Under the pieces are notes generated by a model. It was not told the DNA's origin. It saw only the letters and a program-made list of their open reading frames with translations, and searched no databases. Of a stretch of DNA of 64,000 nt, positions 56,951 through 64,000 are shown in pieces. Each line of letters starts with the position of its first letter. Position 1 is the stretch's first letter. The DNA is from Prochlorococcus sp. AG-363-N20 (GTDB lineage Bacteria; Cyanobacteriota; Cyanobacteriia; PCC-6307; Cyanobiaceae), in NCBI GenBank assembly GCA_003280105.1, contig QCFX01000004.1, forward strand, positions 40,911-104,910, read 5' to 3'. A program made the translations under genes and the position numbers.

Positions 56951-58048
56951 ATGGATTCTTCAACCCTCAAGACAAGACTAGAAACTGCAAAAACCAGTTT
57001 CCGAAATTTGGAATTACAGCTGGCAGATCCAGATGTCGCTTCAGACCCAAAGAAGTTAGAAAGTATTGCTCGAGAAAGATCAAGATTAGAGCCATTGGTT
57101 GTGGACTATGAATTGCTTGAGAAGGTTGAGTCTGAAATTCAAGAAACTAGAAATTTGTTGCGAGCAAGTAAAGAAGATAAAGACATGCAAATTCTCGCTC
57201 AGGATGAATTACAGGAATTAGAAATTCGACAGCAGGACTTAATTAAAAGTCTGACATTGTTTTTATTGCCTCAGGATCCAAGGGATCAGCGAAGCGTAAT
57301 GCTAGAAATTCGAGCTGGAGCTGGTGGAGATGAAGCATGCCTTTGGGCAGGTGACCTTGCTCGCATGTATGAAAGATATGGCCAGAGAGTTGGTTGGTCA
57401 GTCAAGCCTATGAGTTCCACTGAGGCTGATTTGGGTGGATTTAGAGAGTTGATAATTTCAGTTAAAGGTGATGCAGTTTTTAGCCAACTCAAATTTGAAG
57501 CTGGTGTTCATAGGGTTCAAAGAGTTCCTGCAACTGAATCACAAGGGAGAGTTCATACCTCCACTGCAACAGTTGCAGTAATGCCCGAAGCGGATCCTGT
57601 TGAGGTTCAGATAGAGCCAGGAGATTTAGAAATAAGTACTGCTCGATCTGGTGGTGCTGGCGGCCAGAATGTAAACAAAGTAGAAACCGCAGTTGATTTG
57701 TTGCATAAACCTACTGGGATAAGGGTTTTTTGTACTCAAGAGCGCTCGCAACTGCAGAACAGAGAGCGCGCTATGGAGATTTTGAGAGCTAAGTTGCTTG
57801 AAAGAGAGATAGCAGAGGCAAATGCGAGAGAAAGATCAGCTCGTCTTGCGCAGGTAGGAACAGGAGATAGAAGTGAGAAAATTCGTACTTATAATTACAA
57901 GGACAATCGAACTACAGATCATCGTTTGGGTTGTAATTTTTCTCTAGAACCTGTTCTTCAAGGTCAATTAGAAGAAGTTATTGGTGCATGTATTGCAGAG
58001 GAACAGAGGTTAAAGATGCAAGAGCTTAGTAATACGAATGAGGACTGA
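56951..58048 (+). CDS. prfA: Peptide chain release factor 1
   Basis: Recognises UAA and UAG and triggers peptide release. 365 residues; the codon-recognition motif PAT lies in [14 protein letters not shown] and the catalytic GGQ in [17 protein letters not shown] 56942 would add three residues; ATG 56951 is chosen. Its stop codon touches the stop of the convergent HNH gene with no gap. Confidence 0.97.
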   Translation: MDSSTLKTRLETAKTSFRNLELQLADPDVASDPKKLESIARERSRLEPLVVDYELLEKVESEIQETRNLLRASKEDKDMQILAQDELQELEIRQQDLIKSLTLFLLPQDPRDQRSVMLEIRAGAGGDEACLWAGDLARMYERYGQRVGWSVKPMSSTEADLGGFRELIISVKGDAVFSQLKFEAGVHRVQRVPATESQGRVHTSTATVAVMPEADPVEVQIEPGDLEISTARSGGAGGQNVNKVETAVDLLHKPTGIRVFCTQERSQLQNRERAMEILRAKLLEREIAEANARERSARLAQVGTGDRSEKIRTYNYKDNRTTDHRLGCNFSLEPVLQGQLEEVIGACIAEEQRLKMQELSNTNED

Positions 58049-58615
58049 TTAGGCAATATTTGAGCCCCAGCCGATGACATATTTCTCCCACTCTTTGTTT
58101 TTCCCAGAATTGATTTGGCGAGTTGCTTCGAAGCTCATATTGCTTAAAGGTTTATAAGGATTTCTTCTTAACGGCATATTGGCTTCTTGAGGGGTCCGAT
58201 TACCTTTCATAACGTTGCATTGAAGGCAGGCTGTAGTGACATTTTCCCAGGTATCTTCTCCTCCTCGACTGCGAGGGAATACATGATCAATTGAAAGCTT
58301 GTCTCCTATATGTCCGCAGTATTGGCAGCAATTGTTATCCCGAAGCAAAATATTTTTACGATTTAACGGCAACTCTCTGTATGGAACCCGCACAAATTGC
58401 CTCAACCTAATCACAGTTGGTAGAAGAGTGTCATGACGCAGTCTTTGACTTGCATCTTCTTCCAAACTTTCTGCTTTCCCTTTGAGCATCAGAACCGTGG
58501 CGCGACGCCAGGTTGTGATGTTTAAAGGCTCATAAGATGCATTGAGTACGAGAACCCGGCTCATGCCAGCTCCCTCATTAAGCGGCATGCTAACGGGATT
58601 AAAAGGGTGATGCAT
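58049..58615 (-). CDS. HNH endonuclease family protein
   Basis: A 188-residue protein conserved widely in cyanobacteria. Two zinc-binding pairs, CCQYCGH and CLQCNVMKG, flank the HNH core LSIDHVFPRSRGGEDTWENV. The N-terminal part (VLVLNASYEPLNITTWRRAT) is also conserved in this family. Its chromosomal, non-mobile context and wide conservation suggest a housekeeping nuclease rather than a selfish element. The cellular role is unknown. Confidence 0.85.
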   Translation of the reverse strand: MHHPFNPVSMPLNEGAGMSRVLVLNASYEPLNITTWRRATVLMLKGKAESLEEDASQRLRHDTLLPTVIRLRQFVRVPYRELPLNRKNILLRDNNCCQYCGHIGDKLSIDHVFPRSRGGEDTWENVTTACLQCNVMKGNRTPQEANMPLRRNPYKPLSNMSFEATRQINSGKNKEWEKYVIGWGSNIA

Positions 58616-58700
58616 TTGTTGTGTCTCAACATTGCTCTATGCAGAACCTGTTCTCTAAGAAAGTGCTCCTTTTTTGACTACACAAAACAAAGATTTTGCA

Positions 58701-59834
58701 ATGGCAGATCCACGACAACGAGCTTGGATTGAGGTGAATCCATCGGCGATTGAATCAAATGCTCGAACTTTAATAGGGCTGATTGGCGAGAATTGTTTGC
58801 TTATGGCTGTTGTAAAAGCCGATGGATATGGGCATGGTGCAGAAACAGTCGCGCGTGCGGCTCTCAAAGGAGGTGCTCATACTCTTGGTGTGGCAACTTT
58901 GTTAGAAGGGATTGAACTACGTCAAAAAGGATTTGTTTGTCCGATCCTTATTTTGGGAAACTTAATTGATTTGGAAGAGTTACGGGAATGCCTTTATTGG
59001 GATTTAATGCCAACTATTAGCAGTAAACGTGAGGCAAGTCTTTGCCAGCAATTAGCCAAAGAATGTGACCGAAAATTTAAACTACAACTTAAGCTAGATA
59101 CTGGAATGACAAGGCTTGGCTGTGACTTACTAGAAGCAGAAAATTTAATTACAGAGTTAAAAGAGTTCAAGGACATAGTTCTTGTTGGTATTTACAGCCA
59201 CCTTGCATTAGCAGATGGTGGCTTCGAAGGTCTTTCTGCAACAGTTACTCAAAAACAGCAGAAAAGATTTGAAAAGGTTTTGAAGACTTGTTTGCCAAAT
59301 AGAGAAAATTATTGCTTCCATTTAGCGAATTCTGCAGGCACTCTTCGTGATTCCAACCTTCATTACGACATGGTGCGGGTTGGTTTGGCGTTATATGGCT
59401 GTAGTCCTTTTACTCACTTAACTAGAGAATTTTCTTTAGAGCCTGCTTTGGCGGTTAAGGCGCGAGTCACTTTTCTAAGAGAAGTACCTGCAGGAGTAGG
59501 CGTGAGCTATGGCCATTCTTTTGTGACTAAACGACCCACTAGACTGGCTGTAATTGGAATAGGTTATGCAGATGGAGTGAGTCGTGCATTGTCAGGAAAG
59601 ATATCTGTCTTGTATATGAATAATTTTTTGCCACAAGTTGGCTCAATAACAATGGATCAAATGGTTATTGATGTCACAGATCAGGTTGATATTGGTCTTG
59701 GCAGTGTGGTTACTTTGTTGGGTGCTGATAAAAACAAAAGTATTTCTCCTAAATCCTGGAGTGATTTGGCTGGAACTATTCCATGGGAAATTCTTTGCAG
59801 CTTTAAGAATCGTTTGCCTCGAGTATTGGTTTGA
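58701..59834 (+). CDS. alr: Alanine racemase
   Basis: A PLP enzyme that makes D-alanine for peptidoglycan. 377 residues from ATG 58701; TTG 58674 is an alternative. The PLP lysine is Lys39 in AVVKADGYGHGAE, and the second catalytic residue is the tyrosine in GVSYGHSF. LDTGMTRLG and TMDQMVIDV are further family blocks. Divergent from the HNH gene. Confidence 0.96.
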   Translation: MADPRQRAWIEVNPSAIESNARTLIGLIGENCLLMAVVKADGYGHGAETVARAALKGGAHTLGVATLLEGIELRQKGFVCPILILGNLIDLEELRECLYWDLMPTISSKREASLCQQLAKECDRKFKLQLKLDTGMTRLGCDLLEAENLITELKEFKDIVLVGIYSHLALADGGFEGLSATVTQKQQKRFEKVLKTCLPNRENYCFHLANSAGTLRDSNLHYDMVRVGLALYGCSPFTHLTREFSLEPALAVKARVTFLREVPAGVGVSYGHSFVTKRPTRLAVIGIGYADGVSRALSGKISVLYMNNFLPQVGSITMDQMVIDVTDQVDIGLGSVVTLLGADKNKSISPKSWSDLAGTIPWEILCSFKNRLPRVLV

Positions 59835-59896
59835 AGATCTCTAAATGCAAAAGGTCAGTCTTTTGGATACAACGCTTGATAAGGTATTAAGCCTCT

Positions 59897-59985
59897 GGAG
59901 AGGTGGCTGAGTGGTTGAAAGCGGCTCCCTGCTAAGGAGTTACAGGAGGCAACTTCTGTCGAGGGTTCGAATCCCTCCCTCTCCG
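59897..59985 (+). tRNA. tRNA-Ser (GCT)
   Basis: GGAGAGG pairs with CCTCTCC. The anticodon loop CTGCTAA gives anticodon GCT; a long variable arm (GTTACAGGAGGCAACTTCT region) is typical of class II serine tRNA, and the T arm contains GGTTCGAATCC. 89 nt including the discriminator; CCA is not encoded. Confidence 0.95.
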
Positions 59986-60168
59986 TTTTAAGAAACTGTT
60001 TTACTAAGAAACAGCTTTTAGGCCTGTTTCTACTAAAACTAATTTCAAGACTTGTCAAAGGATTTGCGCTTTATAGAGCAAGAGATGCACTAGTAAAGCT
60101 CCAATAGACTCTAATTACCGCAATTGATTTCATCGAATCTACTTCTGTGATTTTTGCTGCTCCAAGGG

Positions 60169-60178
60169 TGCTTGAATA
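60169..60178 (+). promoter_or_regulatory. TGCTTGAATA element 1
   Basis: The 10-mer ends 25 nt before the GTG start of the repeat protein at 60204. Identical copies occur 24 and 25 nt before the next two genes. TG-n-TTGAAT could act as an extended -10, putting the transcript start 15-20 nt before the start codon. Confidence 0.55.
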
Positions 60179-60203
60179 CATTCATACCTTTCTTGGTTAA
60201 CTC

Positions 60204-60656
60204 GTGGCAGATAACAAAGCAGCAGCGGAGAAGAAAGCCGCCGCAGACCGTAAAGCAGCAGCGGATAAGAAAGCCGCCGCAGACCGTAAAGCCGCAGCGG
60301 ATAAGAAAGCAGCAGATCGTAAAGCCGCAGACGAGAAGAAAAAAGCTTTAGCGGCAGAGAAGAAAGCCGCCGCAGATCGCAAAGCAGCAGCGGATAAGAA
60401 AGCCGCCGCAGACCGCAAAGCCGCAGCGGATAAGAAAGCAGCAGATCGTAAAGCGGCAGACCGCAAGATTCGATTGGCTTCTTCATCAGCTTCTAGGAGC
60501 CAAAAGAAATCAACCTCTGAACAGAAAAGAGATGCCCGAAATGAGTTTCTTACAATTTCTGTTTATTTGAATTCTGGGAAGATCGCAGGAGTTGTTTCAG
60601 CTGGTGTTATTGCTGCGGCCTTTTTGGTTACTGCAATAACGTTTATCGCAAGGTAA
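60204..60656 (+). CDS. Lys/Ala/Asp hexapeptide-repeat protein with C-terminal membrane anchor
   Basis: A 150-residue protein of unknown function, starting with GTG. Residues 5-88 are built of KAAAD(R/K) hexapeptides and shortened KAAD(R/K) units, probably one long charged helix, similar in style to TolA or histone H1-like tails. A Ser/Lys-rich linker follows, then NEFLTISVYLN and a membrane span (residues 128-148). The helix would extend from the membrane, most likely on the cytosolic side. The repeat DNA is far richer in G+C than the surroundings. TISVYLN recurs in the 44-residue protein at 61420. Confidence 0.7.
   Translation: MADNKAAAEKKAAADRKAAADKKAAADRKAAADKKAADRKAADEKKKALAAEKKAAADRKAAADKKAAADRKAAADKKAADRKAADRKIRLASSSASRSQKKSTSEQKRDARNEFLTISVYLNSGKIAGVVSAGVIAAAFLVTAITFIAR
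60228..60338 (+). repeat. Internal repeat block 1
   Basis: 37 codons from EKKAAADRKAAAD to KAADEK, almost identical to block 2 129 nt downstream; differences are few and mostly synonymous. It points to a recent in-frame duplication within the gene. Confidence 0.8.
60357..60467 (+). repeat. Internal repeat block 2
   Basis: The second copy, again starting EKKAAADRKAAAD. It is separated from block 1 by KKALAA. Within each block the 18-nt hexapeptide unit is itself repeated. Confidence 0.8.
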
Positions 60657-60727
60657 TGACTATGATGTTCATTGGTTTTTGAATGCTTTTATATATATTT
60701 AGGGATTAATTCACTAGTCGCATTCGA

Positions 60728-60737
60728 TGCTTGAATA
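60728..60737 (+). promoter_or_regulatory. TGCTTGAATA element 2
   Basis: Identical to elements 1 and 3, 24 nt before the GTG start at 60762. The match to element 3 extends leftwards (GATGCTTGAATAT). Confidence 0.55.
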
Positions 60738-60761
60738 TGGTCCTATTTAAGGAATCCGCCA

Positions 60762-61259
60762 GTGGTCAGACAGAGAATTAATGAACTGATCGATTTTGCT
60801 TCGACTGAATCCCCATATCGTTCAGCTAATAAAGGATGGATTAATAAGGATGTCTTTTTGTCATGGGGACCTGCCCCCAAAACTCTCAAAAAGAGTAAGG
60901 ATGAATTAGCAAATGTTGCACTTTATTGGAAGCCAATAAATGAAATCGTCTTAATCATATTTTTTGTTCTCTCTTTAGCTGCAATTTTGGTTGTCTTTGC
61001 CCTTTCGTTGGCAAAAGGTAAGCTCTTCCCATTGACTACCTCTAGCCCTGTACCAATTGTTGATTCAACACCTGTTCAGGTTCAAGAGATGCCGGCTGAA
61101 GATAAGGGTTTAGGTACTGCCATCACAGCTCCTGCTCTAGATGAAATTGCGGCTGTGGAGGAAGTTGATGAACCAGATCAACGCCCTGCAAGCGTAAAAA
61201 CCATTTTTAAGGCGCCTACGAGCACAAAACAAATGACGAGCAATTTTCTTGCACCGTGA
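60762..61259 (+). CDS. Single-span membrane protein of unknown function
   Basis: A 165-residue protein starting with GTG. Residues 1-55 are soluble and polar with conserved-looking aromatic segments (NKGWINKDVFLSWGPAPKTL). One membrane span lies at about 61-84 (EIVLIIFFVLSLAAILVVFALS). The C-terminal 75 residues are Pro/Thr/Glu-rich and probably disordered. No family recognised. It shares its upstream 10-mer and start-codon choice with the genes at 60204 and 61420. Confidence 0.6.
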   Translation: MVRQRINELIDFASTESPYRSANKGWINKDVFLSWGPAPKTLKKSKDELANVALYWKPINEIVLIIFFVLSLAAILVVFALSLAKGKLFPLTTSSPVPIVDSTPVQVQEMPAEDKGLGTAITAPALDEIAAVEEVDEPDQRPASVKTIFKAPTSTKQMTSNFLAP

Positions 61260-61384
61260 GCTCAATACATGAGTAATGCATAGAACAATGGCTTTTGTTG
61301 GAGTGACTCGAGCGCAAATTGTTTGAATTTGGTATAGAAATTGTTTAGAGGGCAAGCTATTTGGGATTTTCTGGTAATTGGTGA

Positions 61385-61394
61385 TGCTTGAATA
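61385..61394 (+). promoter_or_regulatory. TGCTTGAATA element 3
   Basis: Identical to elements 1 and 2, 25 nt before the GTG start at 61420. Confidence 0.55.
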
Positions 61395-61419
61395 TTGGTA
61401 AGTCTTGCAGGATCCCAAA

Positions 61420-61554
61420 GTGGCTGAAAAAAAAGGCAACGAGTTAGCAACCATATCCGTATATCTCAATACACCAATAGCGGCGGTTCTCTTGGGAGTT
61501 GGTTTTATCCTTGGATCAGTTCTATTTGCAGGGGTTCTTTTGATTGCGAAGTGA
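61420..61554 (+). CDS. 44-residue membrane protein sharing the TISVYLN motif
   Basis: GTG at 61420 to TGA at 61552-61554. MAEKKGNELATISVYLN leads into one long hydrophobic span (AAVLLGVGFILGSVLFAGVLLI) and ends in Ala-Lys. TISVYLN followed by a span is the same arrangement as the C-terminus of the 60204 gene, so the two are probably paralogous anchors. The upstream 10-mer at a fixed distance supports a real gene. Confidence 0.6.
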   Translation: MAEKKGNELATISVYLNTPIAAVLLGVGFILGSVLFAGVLLIAK

Positions 61555-61588
61555 GTTGCTTAGAAAAGACTTCTTTGGAAATATGACC

Positions 61589-62500
61589 TTATAACGAAGA
61601 GGAATTTTCTTCATTTAGCTTTGCGAGCTCAATAGCTATTGATGGAAATAGCTTGGTGTCTTTCGCCAACTCTTTACCTTGACTAAAAACCACTAAAAGC
61701 ATTGGATTCCCATTAGTACTGCAACACCAGGCAGCATCATGTCGAGCATGACTCATTAACCCTGCTTTACTCCACAATTTAGTTTCTTCTGAAAGACCTT
61801 CTCCTAAGAAACCATCTATTTGGTTTTCTGGATTTTCCTCGCGCTTTTTCCTTTCTAAAGATCTGAACAAAATTGCTCTCAGTCTCTTGCAAGCTTGAGG
61901 TGAAAGGAATCCATCCGTCATTATTGCTTCTAAAATTCGACCTGTTCCAGAAGTGCTCATAGCATTGCGATTTACATTTCCTGTGCCATAAAAATCTTTT
62001 TCTCTTCCAAATGGTCCATCGCCCCAAGTCTTTTGACAGCAATTAGTGCGTGCAAGTTCAGGCCAGTTAAAACTATGAAGCCACTCATTTATTAGAAGTC
62101 TTTGCTTTTGCCAAGCTCTCCATCTGGTTCCCGATAGTGATGGCCCACTAGTCGTTCCAGTAAGAAGGTCAACGATTAGGCTTGTAGCGTCATTGCTCGA
62201 ATCTGCAATCATTGCTTTGAGAGCTGAACGAAGTTCTTCAGATTCAGGGATAAAGTCTTTTTGGAGCCAAGCTTCAACTGCAACCGCATATACAAGTTTT
62301 ACAACGCTTGCTGGATATTGAAGTTGTTTCTCTGACCATCCAGCCCCTATCCCACTGCAGATTTCTGGGTTTCTGCTTTCATAACGTATCCACGTGATTG
62401 CAATTTTATTGTGGAGACCTGGACGCCCTTTATTAGCAAGCTGATCCAACAGATCACTCAATTGGGATGCCATTTGAGGATTAGGACGGTAGAACGCCAT
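61589..62500 (-). CDS. Class A beta-lactamase-like serine hydrolase
   Basis: A 303-residue protein of the penicillin-binding/beta-lactamase fold. Active-site motifs: S-x2-K at Ser65-Lys68 (YPASVVKLVYA), S-S-N at 101-103 (ADSSNDATSL), and KAG in place of KTG (WSKAGLMSHA). No signal peptide is visible from this start, so it may be cytosolic. Cyanobacterial members have unknown substrates and need not confer resistance. Its start is only 20 nt from that of the divergent NlpC/P60 gene. Confidence 0.8.
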   Translation of the reverse strand: MAFYRPNPQMASQLSDLLDQLANKGRPGLHNKIAITWIRYESRNPEICSGIGAGWSEKQLQYPASVVKLVYAVAVEAWLQKDFIPESEELRSALKAMIADSSNDATSLIVDLLTGTTSGPSLSGTRWRAWQKQRLLINEWLHSFNWPELARTNCCQKTWGDGPFGREKDFYGTGNVNRNAMSTSGTGRILEAIMTDGFLSPQACKRLRAILFRSLERKKREENPENQIDGFLGEGLSEETKLWSKAGLMSHARHDAAWCCSTNGNPMLLVVFSQGKELAKDTKLFPSIAIELAKLNEENSSSL

Positions 62501-62520
62501 AGCGCTCGCAATAATTAAAG

Positions 62521-63267
62521 ATGACCCTAGGAGGACTTATAGCGAAAGACAAAATGATTCCTGGAAGTTGTTGGCAACTTCAAACTTCGGTTAATGGGTT
62601 TGCAGAATCTTCAGGGATTGAACTTGCAACTCAAGTGGCTTCTGGCCGTAGTTTTGAATTATTAGGTAATTACGCTTTATTTAAAGCTGATAAGTTTTAT
62701 CGATTAAAGGTTCGTCTTTTAGAAGACGGATATCAATGTTGGCTGGATTTTGATGAAATTATTGGACGAGCTTTGAAAAGAGGTCAATGGGAACCAAGAC
62801 ATTTCAGTTTTTTGGAAATCCAAAGTCGGATTCCCGCTATTCTTCAATGGGTTGAGCAAGCATCTCAAAAGAAGAATAAATATCTCTGGGGTGGAACGAT
62901 TGGCCCTGATTTTGATTGCTCTGGTTTAGTTCAAGCAGCATTTGCCAGTCAAGAAATATGGTTGCCAAGAGATGCATATCAAATGGAGAGGTTTTGCCAA
63001 ACACTTGATTTAAGCCAAGGTGGTTTTAACTTGCTTCTCCCTGGAGACCTTTTGTTTTTTGGCACAGATACAAAATGCACTCATGTAGGTCTATACAAAG
63101 CTTCTAGCCTTTATTGGCATAGCTCAGGGATTGCTTTTGGCCACAATGGAATTGAATGTGATCGTTTGGATCCTATTGATCAAAACTCCGTCGCTTTCCA
63201 TTATCTCTCTCAGATACGAAGTGCAGGTAGAGTTGTTTGCTGTCATGATGGAACTACTCTCCCGTAA
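62521..63267 (+). CDS. NlpC/P60 family cell-wall endopeptidase
   Basis: A 248-residue cysteine peptidase that cuts peptidoglycan stem peptides. An SH3-like region (about 10-80) precedes the catalytic domain: Cys133 (FDCSGLVQAAF), His188 (CTHVGLY) and a third polar residue at His200 (LYWHSSG). LLPGDLLFFG is a family hallmark. No signal peptide is evident. Divergent from the beta-lactamase-like gene; the glycosyltransferase gene follows after 42 nt. Confidence 0.88.
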   Translation: MTLGGLIAKDKMIPGSCWQLQTSVNGFAESSGIELATQVASGRSFELLGNYALFKADKFYRLKVRLLEDGYQCWLDFDEIIGRALKRGQWEPRHFSFLEIQSRIPAILQWVEQASQKKNKYLWGGTIGPDFDCSGLVQAAFASQEIWLPRDAYQMERFCQTLDLSQGGFNLLLPGDLLFFGTDTKCTHVGLYKASSLYWHSSGIAFGHNGIECDRLDPIDQNSVAFHYLSQIRSAGRVVCCHDGTTLP

Positions 63268-63309
63268 AATGTATCGGAGTAAGTTGCTATTGCCTAAAGC
63301 AATAATTGG

Positions 63310-64000
63310 ATGAAAGATGCTTTGGATATATCTGTAGTAGTTCCTGTTTACAACGAGGAAGAAAGTCTTCCTAAGTTGGTCGAACAGTTACTTGCTGCAT
63401 TACGACCTACAGGGGAAAGCTTTGAATTGGTTTTGATAAACGATGGCTCTATTGATGGAAGTGCTGAAGTTTTGTCTCGCTTAAGTTCTGAGGTGCCAGA
63501 ACTCGTATGCGTCCTGCTTCGAAAGAATTATGGACAGACAGCTGCAATGGCCGCAGGGTTTGATGTTTCGAAGGGAGAAATTATTGTCAGTCTTGATGGC
63601 GATTTGCAGAATGACCCTGCAGATATTCCTTTTTTAGTTAAAAAGTTGAGAGAAGGTTTTGATTTAGTTAGTGGATGGCGATATGACCGACAAGATTCAG
63701 TTTTACAGCGCAAATTACCTTCAAAAATTGCCAATCGTTTGATTGGGCTGGTTACAGGTGTTCGACTGCATGATTATGGCTGTTCTTTAAAGGCATATCG
63801 CCGAGAAGTACTTGCAGATATGCGGTTATATGGAGAGCTGCATAGGTTTTTACCGGTATTGGCAAATATAGAAGGAGCAAGAATTACAGAGGTCAAAGTA
63901 AATCATCGAGCTAGAGAATATGGGGATAGTAAGTATGGAATTGATCGGACATTTCGAGTGCTGATGGATTTGTTGACTATCTGGTTTATGAATCGATTTC
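63310..64000 (+). CDS. Family 2 glycosyltransferase (dolichyl-phosphate-sugar synthase type), incomplete
   Basis: Starts at ATG 63310 and runs off the window with 230 codons visible. SVVVPVYNEEESLPKLV is the GT2 nucleotide-sugar start, LINDGSIDGS follows, and the metal-binding DGD is in IIVSLDGDLQNDP. The later YGCSLKAYRREV and EYGDSKYGIDRTF segments are typical of polyprenyl-phosphate glycosyltransferases, whose C-terminal membrane helices would lie beyond the edge. It probably transfers a sugar to undecaprenyl phosphate for surface glycans. Confidence 0.9.
   Translation, partial: MKDALDISVVVPVYNEEESLPKLVEQLLAALRPTGESFELVLINDGSIDGSAEVLSRLSSEVPELVCVLLRKNYGQTAAMAAGFDVSKGEIIVSLDGDLQNDPADIPFLVKKLREGFDLVSGWRYDRQDSVLQRKLPSKIANRLIGLVTGVRLHDYGCSLKAYRREVLADMRLYGELHRFLPVLANIEGARITEVKVNHRAREYGDSKYGIDRTFRVLMDLLTIWFMNRF

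Noticed and set aside
60197..60466. Long Ser/Ala-rich frames on the opposite strand of the repeat gene
   Set aside because: They are by-products of the G+C-rich repeat; the plus-strand frame has the start, linker and membrane anchor.
60228..60467. Tandem repeats that might suggest a CRISPR array
   Set aside because: The repeat is codon-periodic, lies inside an open frame, has no unique spacers and no cas genes nearby.

Overview
The window is an A+T-rich stretch of a marine picocyanobacterial chromosome. It fits a low-light-adapted Prochlorococcus (MIT9211/SS120-like). The evidence is photosystem I psaD, cyanobacterial ndhN, ldpA and CAAD genes, a panC/cmk fusion, families typical of marine picocyanobacteria (DUF1651, DUF2839, a CCB1-like protein), and a heme oxygenase-pebA-pebB bilin cluster, which implies that phycoerythrin chemistry is retained. 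Genes are closely packed, many starts overlap the previous stop (TAATG, ATGA, GTGA), and Shine-Dalgarno sequences are mostly weak. The strain assignment is inference.

Layout. 1-6.1 kb: an incomplete gene, the bilin cluster ho1-pebA-pebB, a low-molecular-weight phosphatase, panC/cmk and purM. 6.1-10.2 kb: an accessory block of small unrecognised genes, a resolvase-like protein without catalytic residues, a DUF1651 gene and the scars of a deleted sugar-nucleotide cluster, ending at tRNA-Cys. 10.3-25.8 kb: housekeeping genes (an LpxB-related glycosyltransferase, RNase D, hemF, mrp, rodA, a degenerate histidine kinase, psaD, and the tight run trpE-gshA-ppc). 25.8-41 kb: tRNA-Arg, recF, speD, a LarE-like sulfur transferase, a tandem-duplicated CobO, an E1-like/rhodanese plus JAMM protease pair, a CAAD protein, fructosamine kinase, a CrtD-like oxidoreductase, tyrA, a DinG-like protein, recA, a HAD phosphatase, tRNA-Gln, ldpA and ndhN.

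41.1-58 kb: the ribosomal protein supercluster rplC to prfA, including secY, adk, rpoA and truA. It is preceded by a long structured leader and broken by a terminator-like hairpin between rpmJ and rpsM. 58-64 kb: an HNH endonuclease, alr, tRNA-Ser, a trio of membrane-protein genes, a beta-lactamase-like hydrolase, an NlpC/P60 peptidase and a family 2 glycosyltransferase that runs off the window.

The most unusual signal is at 60.1-61.6 kb. Three consecutive genes encode a Lys/Ala/Asp hexapeptide-repeat protein with a C-terminal membrane anchor, a 165-residue single-span protein and a 44-residue single-span protein. Each starts with GTG, and each has the identical 10-mer TGCTTGAATA 24-25 nt before its start. 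The first and third share the sequence TISVYLN just before their membrane helix. This looks like a co-expressed membrane module of unknown function. Other leads are a near-identical element upstream of both recF and recA, a recF without a usual start codon at its conserved N-terminus, the deletion scar at 9.7-10.1 kb, and palindromes at divergent promoters.
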